This document shows positions 6,029 to 12,637 of a stretch of 24,139 bases of DNA, piece after piece. The DNA lies in contig JAOZRH010000001.1 of NCBI GenBank assembly GCA_029931905.1, forward strand, positions 163,525-187,663, in the 5' to 3' direction. Made by a program: the position numbers and the translations under genes. The notes below the pieces were generated by a model. The model searched no databases. It was given only the letters and a program-made list of their open reading frames with translations, and had not been told where the DNA came from. Within the stretch, counting starts at the first letter, position 1, and the number at the start of each line of letters is the position of its first letter. The stretch is from Fidelibacterota bacterium. Lineage in GTDB: Bacteria > Fidelibacterota > Fidelibacteria > Fidelibacterales > Fidelibacteraceae.

Positions 6029-7084
6029 ATGGACGTAAATGAAGAAAAAAAGATTAATGAAATTGAATTAACATGCGTAACACCTTTTTGTGAATTGGTT
6101 GATATTGCTAAATTGGTTAAGAATAGATTTAAAAATTCACCTAAAAGAAAAGAACTTGAATCGGAATATTCTCCATGTGAAATTGTAATAGAGCACATTG
6201 GTAGAATTTGTTATAATTCTTATAATGCAATATCGGATAATTCAATTAGTAAATTCTTAGCATCTGCTGCTAATAAAGGACATCGTTCAATTTTCGAATT
6301 CGGGCAATTACAATATACTGCAGTAATGGAAGATACACAAGCTACCATGGTATATGATTTATTAATCAATAATCCATATGTACTCGTAAATGTTAGAGAA
6401 ACGGAGATTGAAAACTATTTTGTTGTAATTATCAAAGGTTCACCGCGTGCTTTCATGGAAATTCTTGAATTATTCCTTGAAGATGATTTGAATTATATTC
6501 CGGTTGCATTCTATCTTACACTATATGATAAAATGTCTAAAATGCTACCATCAATGGTAAGTCATTGGGAAACAATTGATGCACTGGCAGCACTGGAATT
6601 ACAAATTGGTGGAGATCTTGATCAAGAAGAAGTGACATTATCTGATATCACAGCCGTATATGCTAACTCTTCTGATTTCACCAAATTTTTGGCATATGTT
6701 ACTTGTGGTCGAGATATATCACATGAAATTGTAAGACATCGCCCTGTATCATATATGCAAGAAAGCCAAAGGTATATCAGATTTGATGCTAATAATCCAT
6801 ATGTAATTTGTATAGGTAGTAAGCAATTAAAGGATATTGGAAATGATGTTAAAGAGTTTGCATTAATGGCATTTAGAAAGTATTCGGAATTAATGCTACA
6901 TACTAAACCGGAAAATGCAAGGATTGTATTACCAAATTGTGCTAAGACTTCTATCTTTATATATGCTAATAAGAAGGAATTCCGGCACTTTTTTAGAATG
7001 CGACAATCTAAGTTTGCATACCCACCAATTAAAGAAGTATTTGACTCACTATATCAACAATTGATTGATAATAAGTTTATTTAA
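6029..7084 (+). CDS. thyX: Flavin-dependent thymidylate synthase ThyX
   Basis: A 351-residue protein that should convert dUMP to dTMP using FAD, NADPH and methylene-tetrahydrofolate, feeding phage DNA synthesis. The hallmark RHRPVS lies at 236-241 and continues through ESQRY (245-249), matching the ThyX RHRxxS signature. Upstream, IGRICYNSYN and NKGHRSIFEFGQL match the conserved (C)YxS and kGHrSixEh blocks; the usual His in the latter is replaced here (FEFG). It is longer than the common 220-250 residues, with extra sequence at the N-terminus and between the two motif blocks. ATG at 6029 follows AAGGAAATATTT. It stands alone on the plus strand among minus-strand genes, and its end overlaps the 7081-7269 gene by 4 bp. 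Confidence 0.9.
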   Translation: MDVNEEKKINEIELTCVTPFCELVDIAKLVKNRFKNSPKRKELESEYSPCEIVIEHIGRICYNSYNAISDNSISKFLASAANKGHRSIFEFGQLQYTAVMEDTQATMVYDLLINNPYVLVNVRETEIENYFVVIIKGSPRAFMEILELFLEDDLNYIPVAFYLTLYDKMSKMLPSMVSHWETIDALAALELQIGGDLDQEEVTLSDITAVYANSSDFTKFLAYVTCGRDISHEIVRHRPVSYMQESQRYIRFDANNPYVICIGSKQLKDIGNDVKEFALMAFRKYSELMLHTKPENARIVLPNCAKTSIFIYANKKEFRHFFRMRQSKFAYPPIKEVFDSLYQQLIDNKFI

Positions 7085-7269
7085 TATTTTGTGGGTGGAT
7101 ATTTACACCAAATTATTAATTGAAGCCCACAGCATATCCATGATATAAAAATTAATGTAATTATTATAATCGTTTCAACTTTATTCCAGTTATTTACTTT
7201 ACTATATTCATACATTATATTGATTATACAAGCCACCGCTACACAATTGAGTATTATATAATCTTCCAT
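7081..7269 (-). CDS. Small two-helix membrane protein
   Basis: A 62-residue protein with two hydrophobic segments (IILNCVAVACIINIMY and IIIITLIFISWICCGLQLII) and five Cys residues. It is the last gene of the 8364-to-7081 minus-strand operon, its start 2 bases after the preceding stop. The ribosome site is weak (GTAGAG). I do not recognise it; a membrane location is inferred from hydrophobicity. Confidence 0.5.
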   Translation of the reverse strand: MEDYIILNCVAVACIINIMYEYSKVNNWNKVETIIIITLIFISWICCGLQLIIWCKYPPTKY

Positions 7270-7271
7270 AT

Positions 7272-7631
7272 TTACTCTACTTTATTAATGGTCAATGATA
7301 CATTATCAGCATCTAATACAATAACACTATACTTTTTTGTTATTGTATTATATATCACTACAAGCATATCATTATCAATCAATTTAATATGTACTTTTTT
7401 CAGCTTAGTTTTTAACCATATATCTACATCAAAGTCGTTAGACAAACCAAATTCATTAGGGTGATTAACATCAGACGAACACTGTATATATTCATCATTT
7501 TTATTTCTGTCAAAGAATTCTATTACATCAGATGATTTACAATCAAGGGTAAAATTCACTTTTTCTGTAGTTGATCTGGCAGATACCCCACGTATTCCTT
7601 TTGTTTTATCTTCCCATAGTGATATAATCAT
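7272..7631 (-). CDS. 119-residue hypothetical protein
   Basis: The product starts MIISLWEDKTKGIRGVSAR and looks beta-rich, with alternating hydrophobic runs such as DNDMLVVIYNTITKKYSVIV. Its ATG overlaps the TGA stop of the gene at 7628 (ATGA type), so the two are translationally coupled. I do not recognise a family. Confidence 0.55.
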   Translation of the reverse strand: MIISLWEDKTKGIRGVSARSTTEKVNFTLDCKSSDVIEFFDRNKNDEYIQCSSDVNHPNEFGLSNDFDVDIWLKTKLKKVHIKLIDNDMLVVIYNTITKKYSVIVLDADNVSLTINKVE

Positions 7632-7870
7632 CTTTTCACCTTTGCAAATGTTCCTGCTCGCTGTGACATTATAATTTCTATATCATCAGGAACAAACTTT
7701 TTCAGATCTTGGAGAAAGTAAGCTCTTGAACTCCATTTACCTTTTACTTTCCATTCATCATCTTTTGACCATAGTTCATTTAATCTTACTTGGGATTTTA
7801 CCACTCTAACCATATCATATATTGGATTTAATGCGCGTTTCTTTTGACGTCTTCTGTTAATTTGTTTCAT
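7628..7870 (-). CDS. Small basic hypothetical protein
   Basis: An 80-residue, strongly basic protein. It starts MKQINRRRQKKRALNP, and its middle part contains KDDEWKVKGKWSSRAY. The basic N-terminus suggests nucleic-acid contact, but no fold is recognised. It starts 14 bases after the 7885 gene stop with AAGGGGTGATGTT upstream, and it overlaps the next gene by 4 bp. Confidence 0.55.
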   Translation of the reverse strand: MKQINRRRQKKRALNPIYDMVRVVKSQVRLNELWSKDDEWKVKGKWSSRAYFLQDLKKFVPDDIEIIMSQRAGTFAKVKR

Positions 7871-7884
7871 AACATCACCCCTTA

Positions 7885-8364
7885 TTATTTATTGTTCGTT
7901 GATATTGTTTTCATTTGCTCTGCAATGATTTCCACATATGAACATTCTGCTGAAATATTTTTAACAGATATATCACAGTTCCTTGACATAAATTTTTCAA
8001 AGTTTGTTGCGGGGTCGATAAGTTCATTATAAATATTTAATAGAGCATCGGAAGGAATGAGAAAATCAAATTCCATCATGATATTTTTATCATCCCCGGT
8101 CACATCACCAAGTTTATCAAACCCATCTAACATAAAATCTACGCCATCTTGTTCATCATCTGATAATTCTTCCATATAGTCTGCTGTATACCATGATCTT
8201 ACTTTAAAAACCTGATTCATGTCCCCAACTAACTGGTTTGTTAGTTTGCCCGATACCACTATATTTTTATCTATTCTGTATTCATCATAGCAGGCTAACA
8301 GCTCTAACATAGCAGCACATAATAATTTTCTTTCAACGTTTTGATCATAAGTTTTTGTTTCCAT
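7885..8364 (-). CDS. Acidic hypothetical protein, first gene of a four-gene operon
   Basis: A 159-residue acidic protein starting METKTYDQNVERKLLCAAML, with an acidic stretch (YMEELSDDEQDGVDFMLDGF). ATG at 8364 follows AAGGGGGATGAT. Downstream genes at 7628, 7272 and 7081 are close or overlapping and probably share the promoter at 8404-8432. The beginning METK-x-Y resembles the start of the ADP-ribosyltransferase-like gene at 10503 only in the first residues. I do not recognise it. Confidence 0.55.
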   Translation of the reverse strand: METKTYDQNVERKLLCAAMLELLACYDEYRIDKNIVVSGKLTNQLVGDMNQVFKVRSWYTADYMEELSDDEQDGVDFMLDGFDKLGDVTGDDKNIMMEFDFLIPSDALLNIYNELIDPATNFEKFMSRNCDISVKNISAECSYVEIIAEQMKTISTNNK

Positions 8365-8403
8365 ATCATCCCCCTTGAATTAATATTTTTTTTACTTAAT
8401 TAA

Positions 8404-8432
8404 CACTATCATTATTTAATAGTATTTGTCAA
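8404..8432 (-). promoter_or_regulatory. Promoter of the 8364-to-7081 operon
   Basis: On the minus strand TTGACA followed by 17-18 bp and a weak ATAGTG/TAGTGT -10. Confidence 0.6.
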
Positions 8433-8452
8433 GTAAAAATTTATAATAATTT

Positions 8453-8821
8453 TTATCCTTCTTGTTCTTCATCCCATACTATGGTAAATATTATTTCATT
8501 TGTTTTAACTATGAAGGTATCAACCCTGCCAGTAATTTTAAAAGGTTCATCCCGGTATATGATCTGTCCCAATATAGTATCATCTTCAAACACTATATCA
8601 TTTCCTATCTTATTTAATAAACGGTTTGCCCATGGTAATTTAATAGACACTATAGAAGGTTCTTCTATCAACAGAGTGTCAACCCCTTCATCATACCCTT
8701 TAGCACCCCAATATTCATAGGCGCCAATACCATCATTTTCAATAATATAATCAACGTCGGTATCAAAAATTTTATTTTCAAGATCTGCCAAGATTGTATC
8801 ATATGCATCGTTCATATCCAT
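8453..8821 (-). CDS. Acidic hypothetical protein
   Basis: A 122-residue acidic protein starting MDMNDAYDTILADLENKIFD. I choose the ATG at 8821 because GAGAGG precedes it. An upstream ATG at 8878 would place the hairpin at 8852-8873 inside the coding region. The C-terminal part is beta-rich (ILGQIIYRDEPFKITGRVDT) and ends in EEQEG. It follows the small gene at 8885-9046 in one unit. I do not recognise a family. Confidence 0.5.
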   Translation of the reverse strand: MDMNDAYDTILADLENKIFDTDVDYIIENDGIGAYEYWGAKGYDEGVDTLLIEEPSIVSIKLPWANRLLNKIGNDIVFEDDTILGQIIYRDEPFKITGRVDTFIVKTNEIIFTIVWDEEQEG

Positions 8822-8851
8822 GTTTTTCCTCTCCCAATTAAGTTTATAGTA

Positions 8852-8873
8852 GGGTGACCGGTTAAGATCACCC
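8852..8873 (-). terminator. Intercistronic hairpin between the 8885 and 8453 genes
   Basis: GGGTGACC pairs with GATCACCC (one mismatch) around GGTTAA. It is similar to the hairpin at 4051-4076 and has no T tract. It may attenuate transcription or stabilise the upstream message. Confidence 0.45.
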
Positions 8874-8884
8874 ATCAACGGACG

Positions 8885-9046
8885 TTAACCATACATTTCA
8901 ATGTCATATTCCAAACTTTCAAATAATCCTATATGATCCCCATTATCAATGTTATCAATGTTATCAAATTCAGCTTGTGTTAAGATACCATTGATACCAA
9001 CAATTTCAGGATTTAAGGTCTGGTTTGTTTCGTTTGTTTCTTTCAT
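8885..9046 (-). CDS. 53-residue acidic hypothetical protein
   Basis: The product starts MKETNETNQTLNPE and ends LEYDIEMYG, with a NIDNIDNGD repeat. The start is the ATG at 9046 after AAGGGAGAAAATGAC; upstream in-frame codons fall within the leader. Its promoter and leader are almost the same as those of 4603 and 11327, so the control region was copied here in front of an unrelated gene. Confidence 0.55.
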   Translation of the reverse strand: MKETNETNQTLNPEIVGINGILTQAEFDNIDNIDNGDHIGLFESLEYDIEMYG

Positions 9047-9086
9047 GTCATTTTCTCCCTTAAGTGTTAGTGTTAATGTTATAAAC

Positions 9087-9115
9087 AAGATAACAATTTA
9101 TTTATTGTTTGTCAA
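9087..9115 (-). promoter_or_regulatory. Promoter of the 9046 gene (cassette copy 2)
   Basis: On the minus strand TTGACA, 17 bp, TATCTT. The leader carries an extra TAACAC-type hexamer compared with copy 1. Confidence 0.8.
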
Positions 9116-9200
9116 GTAAAAAGTTATAATAATTTTATTTTTTAACAAAATTACACCAAAATCTGTTAATATGGTTGATACTACCGGATTAATGACATCA

Positions 9201-9250
9201 TGGTAAAATACTTATTATTTGCTAATATTGTGGTAAAATGCTTATTATTT
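9201..9250. repeat. Two 20-bp direct repeats, 30-bp period
   Basis: TGGTAAAATACTTATTATTT at 9201-9220 and a copy with one change at 9231-9250. The second overlaps the end of the 9245-9388 gene. Meaning unknown. The rest of 9116-9200 shows no gene. Confidence 0.7.
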
Positions 9251-9388
9251 ATTAAAGTTAGAAATTCTTTCATAAATGTTATATTGTGTATCAAGTTTGA
9301 TCTGGACTTTGGCACTTGCGAAACCTACACTTAAAACTATTACTACTGTCAAGATTATTAGTGTTGTTGTCTTGATAAAGTTTTTCAT
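9245..9388 (-). CDS. Tiny exported peptide with signal sequence
   Basis: A 47-residue product. MKNFIKTTTLIILTVVIVLS continues to VGFASA, a typical signal peptide with a basic start, hydrophobic core and an ASA cleavage site near residue 26. This leaves a mature peptide of about 21 residues (KVQIKLDTQ and on). It could instead remain as a single-pass membrane peptide. ATG at 9388 follows AAAGGGAATGAC. It lies just after the G11 terminator of the upstream gene, so its expression may depend on readthrough there. Confidence 0.5.
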   Translation of the reverse strand: MKNFIKTTTLIILTVVIVLSVGFASAKVQIKLDTQYNIYERISNFNK

Positions 9389-9425
9389 GTCATTCCCTTT
9401 GTAAAAAGTTATTTTAAATATAAAA

Positions 9426-9453
9426 CCCCCCCCCCCAGTGTTAACCGGGAGGG
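9426..9453 (-). terminator. Terminator containing an 11-base G/C homopolymer
   Basis: On the minus strand CCCTCCCGG, a short loop, then eleven G, then TTTTATA. It follows the 9462-9689 gene and precedes the signal-peptide gene at 9388. The C11 tract (9426-9436 on the plus strand) is the longest G/C homopolymer noticed in this AT-rich window and is prone to slippage. Confidence 0.65.
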
Positions 9454-9461
9454 ATTTTTGT

Positions 9462-9689
9462 TTATTTAATAAAATGCTCATGGCGCTTATTATCTGGTAC
9501 CACTTCAAATTCTTTTATAGTGTTAGTATATATGTTCATTCCATGAGAATGAATATCACTTTCAAATGCTATCTGATTACTTCCTTCAAAATTATAATGG
9601 ATTTCAGTAATGTTATTGAGCGTTCTGATAGTTCCATCATTAAAAGTAATAACTATGTTCATGCTGTTAGTGGAAGTAGAATTAGTCAT
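9462..9689 (-). CDS. 75-residue hypothetical protein
   Basis: The product starts MTNSTSTNSMNIVITFNDG and looks beta-rich, with alternating segments NITEIHYNFEGSNQIAFESD and KEFEVVPDN. ATG at 9689 follows CAAGGGGTTTATC, and the promoter is at 9740-9768. I do not recognise a family. Confidence 0.5.
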   Translation of the reverse strand: MTNSTSTNSMNIVITFNDGTIRTLNNITEIHYNFEGSNQIAFESDIHSHGMNIYTNTIKEFEVVPDNKRHEHFIK

Positions 9690-9739
9690 GATAAACCCCT
9701 TGAAATTTTAATCAGTGCTTAATTGCCTGACTTGAAAAT

Positions 9740-9768
9740 AATATCTCATATTGGTTATTGTTTGTCAA
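9740..9768 (-). promoter_or_regulatory. Promoter of the 9462-9689 gene
   Basis: On the minus strand TTGACA with 17 bp to a weak GATATT. The promoter overlaps the 3' end of the gene at 9755-9958. Confidence 0.6.
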
Positions 9769-9958
9769 TAAAAAAATTATAATTATTATAGGATTTAATG
9801 TCTTTTATTTTTCGATACTTTAATGTAGAAATAAGCAGGATAAAGATTGATAATAGTGTCAATTTGATAGATCCCCCCGCACCACATATAATCATTGAAC
9901 ACCAGCTTAATCCAATTACAATAGTCAATATAAATAGTTTAATATCACGTTTCATCAT
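9755..9958 (-). CDS. Small two-helix membrane protein
   Basis: A 67-residue product. A basic start (MMKRDIK) is followed by two hydrophobic helices (LFILTIVIGLSWCSMIIC and IKLTLLSIFILLISTL) and a basic C-terminal tail (KYRKIKDIK). It starts after AAGGGAGAATGAT, 14 bases downstream of the ADP-ribosyltransferase-like gene, and probably shares its transcript. I do not recognise it. Confidence 0.5.
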   Translation of the reverse strand: MMKRDIKLFILTIVIGLSWCSMIICGAGGSIKLTLLSIFILLISTLKYRKIKDIKSYNNYNFFIDKQ

Positions 9959-9972
9959 ATCATTCTCCCTTA

Positions 9973-10503
9973 TTAATTATCTTCTAATTCATTCACTACC
10001 TTAATTATTTCAATTGATTGTTTTGTCAATATTACATATATATCCCGGCTAAGATCTGTAATACAATTAATGCCTGTTATCTTTACAAATGCATTTAAAA
10101 GTATGTGGCAGTCATGTTTAAAAAAGTCATTACCTAACATATTTAAACAATCAAGAAATTGTATATCACAATATTGGTTGGCTGCACATTCTAAAACTTC
10201 ATCAAACCCCTCATAATCAATATCACCAAAATTTGATAATACATTTTCAAGGTCTGTACATTCACATATCAAACTATGCACTTGATCAAATGTTAATGTA
10301 AATTGATCATCATGTTCTAATGATTTATTAATATCTACCTTTGCATAAACTCTTAATCCGCCATGCATACTTGTTTTAGATGCTACACTATAAAAATAAA
10401 ACCCACTACCATATTGATCAATGCTATCTTTAGTACAAAGGTAATTATTTTCAAACGTATCAAAGTATTTGTTAGTGCCATGATATAATATTTTAGTTTC
10501 CAT
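9973..10503 (-). CDS. ADP-ribosyltransferase-like protein
   Basis: A 176-residue protein starting METKILYHGTNKYFDTF. YHGT (7-10) and YGSGFYFY (31-38) match the first two elements of H-Y-E type ADP-ribosyltransferase folds (His in YHGT, Tyr in GxGxYF), followed by RVYAKVDINKS. The catalytic Glu cannot be assigned with certainty. T4-type ADP-ribosyltransferases modify host RNA polymerase and translation factors, but those have a different R-S-E signature, so the target here is open. ATG at 10503 follows AAGGGGGTCGAT. Promoter at 10533-10561. Confidence 0.55.
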   Translation of the reverse strand: METKILYHGTNKYFDTFENNYLCTKDSIDQYGSGFYFYSVASKTSMHGGLRVYAKVDINKSLEHDDQFTLTFDQVHSLICECTDLENVLSNFGDIDYEGFDEVLECAANQYCDIQFLDCLNMLGNDFFKHDCHILLNAFVKITGINCITDLSRDIYVILTKQSIEIIKVVNELEDN

Positions 10504-10532
10504 ATCGACCCCCTTGAATTAAGATTTAAAAC

Positions 10533-10561
10533 ATCTTATCAATTGATTTATTGTTTGTCAA
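10533..10561 (-). promoter_or_regulatory. Promoter of the ADP-ribosyltransferase-like gene
   Basis: On the minus strand TTGACA, 17 bp, TAAGAT (GATAAGAT). Confidence 0.75.
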
Positions 10562-10645
10562 GTAAAAAATTATTATAAAACTTTGAAACCTTTTTTTAAT
10601 TTATCTTAGTCGTTTTTTAAATATTTTGAGATTTGATTTAAAGTT

Positions 10646-10694
10646 ATTACCTGACAAATAATGTATCATCTATGTTATTATTTTGTCAGGTAAT
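10646..10694 (-). promoter_or_regulatory. Orphan promoter with dyad, no gene behind it
   Basis: On the minus strand CTGACA, 18 bp, TACATT, inside a 13-bp inverted repeat (ATTACCTGACAAA and its complement). The next bases, AACTTTAAATCAA, match the leader of other units, but the AGGGGG ribosome site and gene are missing. It looks like a remnant of a deleted unit. Both arms carry the same T-to-C change in TTGACA, so the dyad symmetry is kept. Confidence 0.6.
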
Positions 10695-10703
10695 TATTAT
10701 AAT

Positions 10704-11009
10704 TTATGATGCATATGCTATAACATCATATTTCGAAAGTGGATCAACTACCGAACCAGCACCAGATGCAATGACTAATACATTGATAGGGTTCTTTGTT
10801 GACTCTGAAATGTAAACCCATTCTTTTCTAAATGGGATACCATTGGCATCATGTTTATATGTGGTATTATTCAAGTAAAATCCATGCTCAGACTCGTTTA
10901 AATAATCTGTGATAGGTTTGATACCATTCCAATATTCATCAGAAAAAATACCCTTAGAAAGTCCACATATTTTCTGGTTTGTCTGTTTTACTATCTGAGA
11001 TCTTGTCAT
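10704..11009 (-). CDS. 101-residue hypothetical protein
   Basis: The product starts MTRSQIVKQTNQKICGLSKG, and its middle part is polar and aromatic (EYWNGIKPITDYLNESEHGF). ATG at 11009 follows GGGGGGTGATGAT. It is monocistronic with a promoter at 11046-11074. I do not recognise a family; the Gly-rich segment VIASGAGSVVDP near the C-terminus is not a known nucleotide-binding motif. Confidence 0.5.
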   Translation of the reverse strand: MTRSQIVKQTNQKICGLSKGIFSDEYWNGIKPITDYLNESEHGFYLNNTTYKHDANGIPFRKEWVYISESTKNPINVLVIASGAGSVVDPLSKYDVIAYAS

Positions 11010-11045
11010 ATCATCACCCCCCGAAAAGTGTTAGTATTAAGATAA

Positions 11046-11074
11046 GTTATATAGGAATAAAAACAAACTGTCAA
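11046..11074 (-). promoter_or_regulatory. Promoter of the 10704-11009 gene
   Basis: On the minus strand TTGACA, 17 bp, TATAAC. Confidence 0.7.
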
Positions 11075-11150
11075 GTAAAAACTTATAATAATTTATTTTA
11101 TTTTATACCTTATATAAAGAAAAGTTTTTTTAATTATAATAATTTTTTAC

Positions 11151-11179
11151 TTGACAATCAATGTCAATGAGTATATATC
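11151..11179 (+). promoter_or_regulatory. Upstream plus-strand promoter before the 11327 gene
   Basis: TTGACA, 17 bp, TATATC. It lies about 112 bp ahead of a second promoter, in a 317-bp gene-free divergent region (11010-11326). It may make a longer leader RNA. Confidence 0.6.
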
Positions 11180-11262
11180 TAAGTGGAATTTAAACATTAC
11201 AATTAGTCAAATTTGGAAAAGATCTCATTAACTAAACTTTATAAAAAAAAATAAAATATTAC

Positions 11263-11291
11263 TTGACAAACAATAAATGAATTGTTATCTT
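11263..11291 (+). promoter_or_regulatory. Promoter of the 11327 gene (cassette copy 3)
   Basis: TTGACA, 17 bp, TATCTT, then the same leader as at 4603 and 9046 in opposite orientation. Confidence 0.8.
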
Positions 11292-11326
11292 GTTTATAAC
11301 ATTAACACTTAAGGGGAGAAAATGAC

Positions 11327-11848
11327 ATGGAACTTACTAACACTCAGAAAAAAATTATGGCAAACCTAAAAGAGCTTAATGGTCAAGCAATTGTATCATT
11401 TAATGCAAAAACTCAAATAAAGCTTTTAGGTGGCAAGAAAAATCCTATGTTAAATAGGGTTGAAAAGGTCATGAAAAATGGTCAGATCATGATCATGTGC
11501 AATATGAATTCAAATGGCTATGATAACATGGTCAAACGTCGGTTGAAAGCAGAGGGAAAAGACCCGGAATCCTTCAAACTCAGCAAACGTGTATGGGGCG
11601 AACGTGTTCCCAATACCCCATTTGTACTACATAAAGGGCAGGTTTATGTGGAAGCAATCTTCCTAAAAGCTCCCAAAAATGTATCTTATCTATTAGATGG
11701 CAAGCCCATTGATAAAGATCTTATAGAGGGTTTGAAAGATAAACCAAAAGAAGGAAAACAGGGCGGTCTTGATAACAAGGTCGTAATCAGAACATACAAA
11801 CTTGAAAGCCTGACCGGTTTAAAATGGGGTGCCCTTTCCGTATCATAG
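11327..11848 (+). CDS. Hypothetical phage protein, paralogue of 4088-4603
   Basis: A 173-residue basic protein, start MELTNTQKKIMANLKELNG, end WGALSVS. The family is unknown. The middle is identical in protein and DNA to the 4088 gene: 11528-11712 equals 4221-4405 inverted, with no mismatch over 185 bp, whereas both ends diverge. It ends in TAG, unlike its paralogue, which ends in TAA at the same place. If TAG were read as sense the protein would gain only seven residues before TAA at 11870. This is therefore either a true TAG stop or a short harmless extension. The ribosome site is AAGGGGAGAAAATGAC. Confidence 0.7.
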   Translation: MELTNTQKKIMANLKELNGQAIVSFNAKTQIKLLGGKKNPMLNRVEKVMKNGQIMIMCNMNSNGYDNMVKRRLKAEGKDPESFKLSKRVWGERVPNTPFVLHKGQVYVEAIFLKAPKNVSYLLDGKPIDKDLIEGLKDKPKEGKQGGLDNKVVIRTYKLESLTGLKWGALSVS

Positions 11849-11854
11849 AAAACC

Positions 11855-11884
11855 GGGGGAGTCTGTTAAAATATAGACTCCCCC
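11855..11884 (+). terminator. Perfect 9-bp G/C-rich hairpin after the 11327 gene
   Basis: GGGGGAGTC pairs with GACTCCCCC around a 12-base loop that holds CTGTTAAAA-type sequence. The 3' flank is AAAATAAAA rather than T-rich, so it may act as a weak terminator or RNA-stabilising element. Confidence 0.55.
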
Positions 11885-11894
11885 AAAATAAAAC

Positions 11895-11923
11895 TTGACA
11901 AACAATATCCAATATGATACCTT
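11895..11923 (+). promoter_or_regulatory. Promoter of the DUF2958 gene
   Basis: TTGACA, 17 bp, TACCTT. Confidence 0.75.
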
Positions 11924-11966
11924 AATAATCAAGTTCAAAACAATTTAATTCAGGGGGATTGTTAAA

Positions 11967-12311
11967 ATGTGGAACAAACCTACAAAAAAACAACTGGAAA
12001 AAATACCGGCTTTTTACTTTAATGAAGATAACAAAATCAAAACCAAAGACCAAAAAATCTATATGCATTTGTTTATGGGCGGATGCGATTGGTGGATTGC
12101 CGAATATGATCCAAAATCGCAAAATGCATATGGTTTTGTATGTCTTAATAATGATGCTATATGTGCAGAATGGGGATATATCCACCTTCCAGAAATTTAT
12201 ACACTTAAAATGGGTATTATAGAAGTTGACAGGGATAAACACTGGACAGTTAGACCTGCATCAGAAGTCAAGGAAATTGTCAACATGTGTTCATGGCTAT
12301 TAACTGCCTAA
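11967..12311 (+). CDS. DUF2958-family protein
   Basis: A 114-residue protein starting MWNKPTKKQLEKIPAFYFNE. The features are those I associate with DUF2958: an N-terminal LxKIPxFY segment, CDWWIAEYDPKSQNAYGFVC (about 39-58), then EWGYIHLPEI and a VDRDKHWTVRPASE block at about 89-102. The family is widespread on plasmids and phages; its role is unknown. ATG at 11967 follows CAGGGGGATTGTTAAA. It has its own promoter at 11895-11923. It is a single gene ahead of the tmRNA. Confidence 0.75.
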   Translation: MWNKPTKKQLEKIPAFYFNEDNKIKTKDQKIYMHLFMGGCDWWIAEYDPKSQNAYGFVCLNNDAICAEWGYIHLPEIYTLKMGIIEVDRDKHWTVRPASEVKEIVNMCSWLLTA

Positions 12312-12320
12312 AAAAATAAT

Positions 12321-12452
12321 ATGTGGGCGCAATCTTCTAAAAAAGGACACCTGCAATTATGCAAAGGATACGAGATTCCACCAGATAAAATGACACGTGT
12401 AATCACTTAGAATATTAAATTAATAACTATGCCAACCACAACGGGGGAATAA
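12321..12452 (+). CDS. Doubtful short frame with one in-frame TAG
   Basis: The frame starts MWAQSSKKGHLQLCKGYEI, reaches TAG at 12408-12410 after 29 codons, then runs 13 more codons to TAA. No ribosome site is present, so it may be a decayed gene or chance. It is the only frame noticed in the 12312-12504 gap. Confidence 0.15.
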
Positions 12453-12504
12453 GATAATTGAATAGAATGCGAGATCGACCCAAAACATAAAAAAAAGAAA
12501 ACAC

Positions 12505-12533
12505 TTGACAAAGAAAACGAATTAATATAAGAT
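12505..12533 (+). promoter_or_regulatory. Promoter of the tmRNA gene
   Basis: TTGACA, 17 bp, TAAGAT. The predicted start near 12540 leaves a 5' precursor of about 98 nt before mature tmRNA. Confidence 0.75.
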
Positions 12534-12637
12534 AATATACATAATAAGACTTGCTCTTTTACAAATTGTTTGTTTAATTACCAATTTTGATAAACTTTGT
12601 ACTATTAAATAAATGATTTATTGATCTTTTAAAATTT

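Noticed and set aside
11190..11262. Short GTG frame with one TAG after the 11151 promoter
   Set aside because: It has no ribosome site and only 23 codons.
12312..12637. tRNA or suppressor tRNA upstream of the tmRNA
   Set aside because: I could not find a cloverleaf with a T arm and CCA end here or elsewhere in the window; only the tmRNA qualifies.
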